A DNA stretch of 64,000 nt, taken from assembly GCA_963969595.1 (NCBI GenBank), contig OZ018409.1, positions 2,234,501 to 2,298,500 on the forward strand, in the 5' to 3' direction. The notes beneath the pieces were generated by a model. That model saw only the letters and a list, made by a program, of their open reading frames with translations, was not told the origin of the DNA and did no database searches. The DNA comes from Neckera pumila. Lineage: Eukaryota > Streptophyta > Bryopsida > Hypnales > Neckeraceae. Positions 59,541 through 64,000 of the stretch are shown here, piece by piece (the stretch's first letter is position 1; the number at the start of each line of letters is the position of its first letter). Made by a program: the position numbers and the translations under genes.

Positions 59541-62270
59541 ACTTATTTATCTCCTAAAATATGCGGTCAAATGATCTGAAATTTTTTGAGGTGCTCACTC
59601 TCAATGTGAACTTTAAGATCCTGTGGTTACAATATGTTTGTCTCAAGAAACAATAAGCAAATAAATTGCTCAAATTCTTAGCAATTTAGGTCCATTTTAA
59701 AAGTACACTCCCCTTAGGTCATTAGGGATTAAAGGCCCCAAATTTCAATTTTAGTTAGCATAGATTGTAGGAAATGGGCAAAAAATAGAAAGAGAAAAAA
59801 ATTTGGACATATCTATTGTAAAATGATAACTAAGTTGCCCTCATATTAAAAATAATTGACGCATGTATACATGGATTATAAGGTACAGTGAAGTATCCAA
59901 GTATACTACAGAATACTAGGTATCAAAATTATACATTTCAATATAGAAATGTACACTACTAATATAGAGTGACTACAAAGTGGCACAAATATTGTAGCTT
60001 TGTTGCAACTTCATTAGAATATAATTAATTAAAAGGGTGCCTTCACTTTTGGAAAATTGTTGCTCTTGTTTGTCCAAATTAAAAAATATAGATATATACT
60101 ATAGGATTGTCTAGTTCCTAGAAATTCAATTTGCTCTATACAATCTTGCATTTCTTCTTTGTCAATAACTATAAACATATATTGCAAAGTTTTTGCCTCG
60201 CTATTTTGACCGTTCTAAAGCACAAATAAAACATAATTCTTACATGCAACAAACCTTGAAATACAAGGTAGAGAATTTAGGATTGAAAAGTCAGGACAAG
60301 GATATAGGTAAGTGTGGTTGTCTAAGATGAAAGTAGTAGCAACCATCCCAAAATTGTAGGAACAACTTGTACAAATGCCGAATTTATTTTTATTGTTTTT
60401 AAATTTTTTAAATTTTTATATATTATTTTTTAGACTGCTTAGCTGGGTTTTTTACTTAGTTAACTAATTTTCGATAGAAAGTTATCCAAATTGCTAAAAA
60501 GACTAGCTACAATAGTCATGTGATATAAATAATGTCTCTTAACTTAATCTTAGAAGGTTGAATCCTATCACTAAATTTGCTAGTAAAAAGTGATAAGATG
60601 AATAGATGAATAGGTGTGTTCTTTGTTTTTGCAGTTTTCTCAAAGTTATCCATCAACCACATTTTGGTTGCTCAAACATTTTAGGATTGACCTTGAAATA
60701 CCTAAGAGGAAATTTTGTATTCTTTGGAAGCATTCTTGGAAGCGTATTGGATGGATAATAATAATTTTCCATTCCAATTTTTGTAGGAATTACTTGAATG
60801 CATTTTTAGTGATTGGAATTAGATATTCCTTATTGTAATATATTTCAGCTTTTGTATATAAGAAGATGCTCAATCTACAAATTGCTAGGTAGTGTATTTT
60901 TTTTCATCATCAAGCTCTTTCCAGCTCTTTTCATATACTGTAAATTTGATTCTAAAATGATTTTTTTTTAATTAGGCTCAACTAACAAAATGAAGTTATT
61001 GAAGTGTGAATTCTACTCCAACTTAAAATTTTGGAAAAATCCTAAAATGGATTGTTTTATTGCAATTTCAACTTTAAGCTATAATTTTAGCCTCATAATT
61101 TTCTACTTACAAAAATATACAATAATTATTTATACTCCATGATATTTTGGATTGTTTTCTAGAAACACCCAAGGAGATATTTCAAATTCTTAAAGGCATC
61201 TTTTGTATTTGATATAAACTTTCTTCACATTTTCTTGAAACCATTTACCGTTAACAATTTTCAATTTTCACAAAAATATTTGAAAATCTTGTAACTTGTA
61301 TAAGACATTTTTTTAATTTTTTTAAAATAAATATGAAAATTTCAAACATATATGTAGTCACAAAATGGAAACATCCAAAGTGAAATGTTGGAATACATGG
61401 GGGGGCTTATACTTCTTGCCGGCCACTATACATTGGTTCAATGCCACTTTTGAAAGTTTTGAAAAAATATTCAAAAGATCTTAATTTGGACTTGTGGAAG
61501 AAAATTGAGCACAAAATACCATTTTATTGCACAATGCTTCCAAAATCACTAATCTATATCTAGTTTTCTTAACTTCCCATTTCATTTAGAAATTTAAAAG
61601 TTCTACAAAAGTAGATTTCAAATATTTAGTATTCTATATGAATTTCTTTTTGAAAAGTTTAGAATTTTATTGAATCTAAAATTATAAGACATCCAAACCA
61701 CATAGCTTTAGTCTTTGAAAAAAAATTCACTTTCATATACTCAAATTGTGTTTAGAGCTACTTTTTTGATATTATATGATTTTTGAAGCTAAATAATTCC
61801 CCTTAGAATTGTACATATGATAGTTGTCTATTATATGACTCCTGTTTTTTTTGTATCATGAGTAATTTTGAAAGAAAAAAATATAAATTCTTTTCAAAAT
61901 CTCTTAGCTAGTTTTTTCGGAACAATTATAGGCTTAAACCTTCTACTATTTTTAATTTGTTTTTATGTAGAATTTTGCTTTAATATGGTATACCTTTTCT
62001 AGTATAAACTTTAGAAAAGAAAACTAGAAAGTAGTAAATAAAACCACCAATTTTGAAATGTAATAGTTATTTATCTTTGAGGTAGCATCTACACTTGTAA
62101 GGAACAAACTCAAAATTATTTAAAGTTGTTCTTTTTTGGCCAATTAATGTTAAAATGCTTCTAGAAGCTAAACAAATGGTTGTACTTCATGGCTCGCCAA
62201 AGAAGCCAACATCTCATGCTAAAAAATGAAACTGCAATTTCTCCCTACTTGGCTCTTCTTTGATCTCTCT

Positions 62271-63031
62271 TTAACCCCTAAAGGACCATTGTCTTTTGGG
62301 GGGACAAATCAAATTTTGGGCAGGTACCTACGGATTAAATTTTTGTCTTGATATTCTGAAACCTTTTTTGAAGGTAGAAAAATTGATATGCTTTGTAAAA
62401 TATCATTTTTTTTTCAATCAGTGCCTACAAACAAGATCTATGTCCAAATAAGCTCAAAATAGGAGAGAAGGGGTAGCAAATTTTTTGCAAAAATTAAATT
62501 AAAATTTCTTTTTTTTCCTATAGTTGCAAAGATTTAATTTTACATTTTTGTCTATCTAGAAAGCTTTGATTCACTCAATTTGGATTTGTTATGAGAAAGT
62601 TTTGGACAATCTTATTTTTTGGGCACTTGAAAGCATCTTTTTGAAAAAAATAACTTGTGGAATTCATTTCTAAATGCACTTTTTACAATTCTTCAAAAAA
62701 AATGCTAGACTCTCAATTCAGTTCTCCACTATAAGATTTAAAGCTCAAAACTCTGTAGTTCTAGAATTTTAAGTAAAAAATGTTCAAAGTTAGTCCCGCA
62801 ATGTGCAATGTGATGGAAAACTTATTTTTTTCACTTTAAACGCAGATATATCTTGCAATCTGTGCGGTCAAAAATTTTGAAATTTTTTCCACACATTCTT
62901 ATACATGTTAGGTTAAGATCCTATTGTTAGATGTGCAAAATCAATGATTTTCAAGTTTTTTATTCTTTGCTATAGAAATGAGTTCTGAGTATTTTTTTGC
63001 AAAAAAAAGGCAGTAGGCCTTTAGAGGTTAA
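62271..63031. mobile_element. TTAA-ended element, copy F
   Basis: A 761-bp unit with ends TTAACCCCTAAAGGACCATT and, reverse-complemented, TTAACCTCTAAAGGCCTACT. It is in the same orientation as copy E: GGGCAGGTACCTA lies near the left end, and ATATCTTGCAATCTGTGCGG then AAGATCCTATTGTTAGA lie near the right end. It has no coding capacity. The flanks 59.75-62.27 kb and 63.03-64.0 kb are AT-rich with no supported gene. Confidence 0.75.
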
Positions 63032-64000
63032 TGCAATTGTTGTTTATGCTTTATTAATTGTTCATCAAGATTCTTCAATAGTTTCCATTAAATTTAGGAA
63101 AATAGAATAGTAGATATTACATTTGTATTATTTATTTTTTGCTGCTAAATCCAATCATTACAAAAAATCTGAAACTTCTATAGGGCTGTTAGGATTTCAG
63201 TAAATGTGCAATTATAGTAATTTTTTTTGGAACAAATATATATATATTTTAAAATTATTAAAAATAAATTTTTAATCAAAATTCCTTGGCTGATTGCTCA
63301 CCTTACAGATTGCATGATAGCCTTTTGGGGCTGATATGTTTCCTATATACACCTTCTCATTAAAAAAAATTCTCAACCCTCCGAGGGGCCGCTCCACAGT
63401 AACCAAACCAGTCTATTAATCACCTGAGAACTAGTAGGGATATATAGCCACAGTGCATTGTCAGAGTGTCTAAATTTTGCAAAAGACATTAGGATCCCAA
63501 TAACGAGGCTTAGTAGAAGTCTGTTTAATATTCAACCGCGTGAGCATACAGGGTGACTAATTGGGAATTTAATCAAATTCAATGAAATTAAGAAATATGG
63601 AGTGGGTTTTCAACCTAGTTGCTAAAAAATTAGAGAACTCTTACATTTTCAACTAGCTTCTAAAGCCACTTAGTTTAAGGTGTTTGAAGATGAGAAGAAA
63701 AGCTCCTTATGTACACATGGGGTGGTAGGAGGTAGAACAATCCATGTGGAATATGTAATTTAGAATTTGTAGTTTTTCAATTACTCATAGTTAAATTTAA
63801 AGTAATAATTTTGCTAAAACTAAATTTCAAACCTCATTTAGGTATAGTAGAATGAATTTTTTCAAAAAACTTTGAACCAAAGAAAGTTGGATTATCAAGC
63901 TAGTTTTCATTTGCAAAAATCCGTTTGAGTTTTAGAACCTCCAATAAAAAGTTTTGAATAAAATTAGGAGAAGGTATTTTAAAATGTCAAAGAAAATCTT

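Noticed and set aside
1..64000. tRNA, rRNA and CRISPR arrays
   Set aside because: I looked for cloverleaf and T-arm strings (GGTTCGAATCC type) and for regularly spaced repeats with unique spacers and found none. The palindrome clusters are irregularly spaced and are not CRISPR.

Overview
The window reads as a gene-poor, transposon-rich nuclear segment of a green (streptophyte) genome. Three things support this. There is one intact nuclear gene for the photosystem II oxygen-evolving protein PsbP, with a two-part chloroplast/thylakoid-lumen targeting sequence. There are interstitial plant-type (TTTAGGG)n telomere-like tracts. Nearly everything else is AT-rich repeat, decayed transposon or simple sequence. 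The transposon protein families seen are ones I associate mainly with seed-free plants and charophyte algae, but the species cannot be fixed from sequence alone.

Layout. 1-819 is a copy of 9732-10550 and ends at a 200-N assembly gap (820-1019). 1020-1509 (minus) is a coding remnant, followed by a cluster of short hairpin palindromes. 4.2-6.1 kb and six other places hold members of one repeat family with TTAACCCCTAAAGG-type ends. 11.99-15.58 kb (plus) is a decayed DUF7869-type gene with an intron, surrounded and intron-loaded by the same palindromes. 16.2-20.4 kb is AT-rich with further inverted-repeat elements. 20.37-21.59 kb and 27.59-29.50 kb are diverged and clean non-autonomous CACTA elements. 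29.7-31.4 kb (minus) holds short broken coding remnants. 35.05-36.73 kb is a PIF/Harbinger-like deletion derivative that keeps the start of a transposase-like ORF. 38.5-46.3 kb (minus) is a large broken transposase-like gene split by about 3.6 kb of intron and inserted sequence. 53.55-55.21 kb (minus) is PSBP with three exons. From 55.5 kb to the end there is AT-rich repeat with three more TTAA-ended elements.

How the parts fit. PSBP is the only gene I believe is functional. The two large transposon genes are each disabled by several stops and frameshifts. Most of the stops are TAG at positions that look like former Gln or Trp codons, as expected from C-to-T decay of methylated CHG sites in silenced DNA. 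The small elements (TTAA-ended, CACTA, Harbinger-like) are non-autonomous and would depend on transposases supplied elsewhere. The most unusual item is the family of roughly 20-bp palindromes (core TCGGGAGATMTCCCGA). They lie in the intron, flanks and possible UTRs of the decayed genes, several show paired arm changes that preserve the hairpin, and some have become part of 52-bp and about 157-bp tandem arrays.
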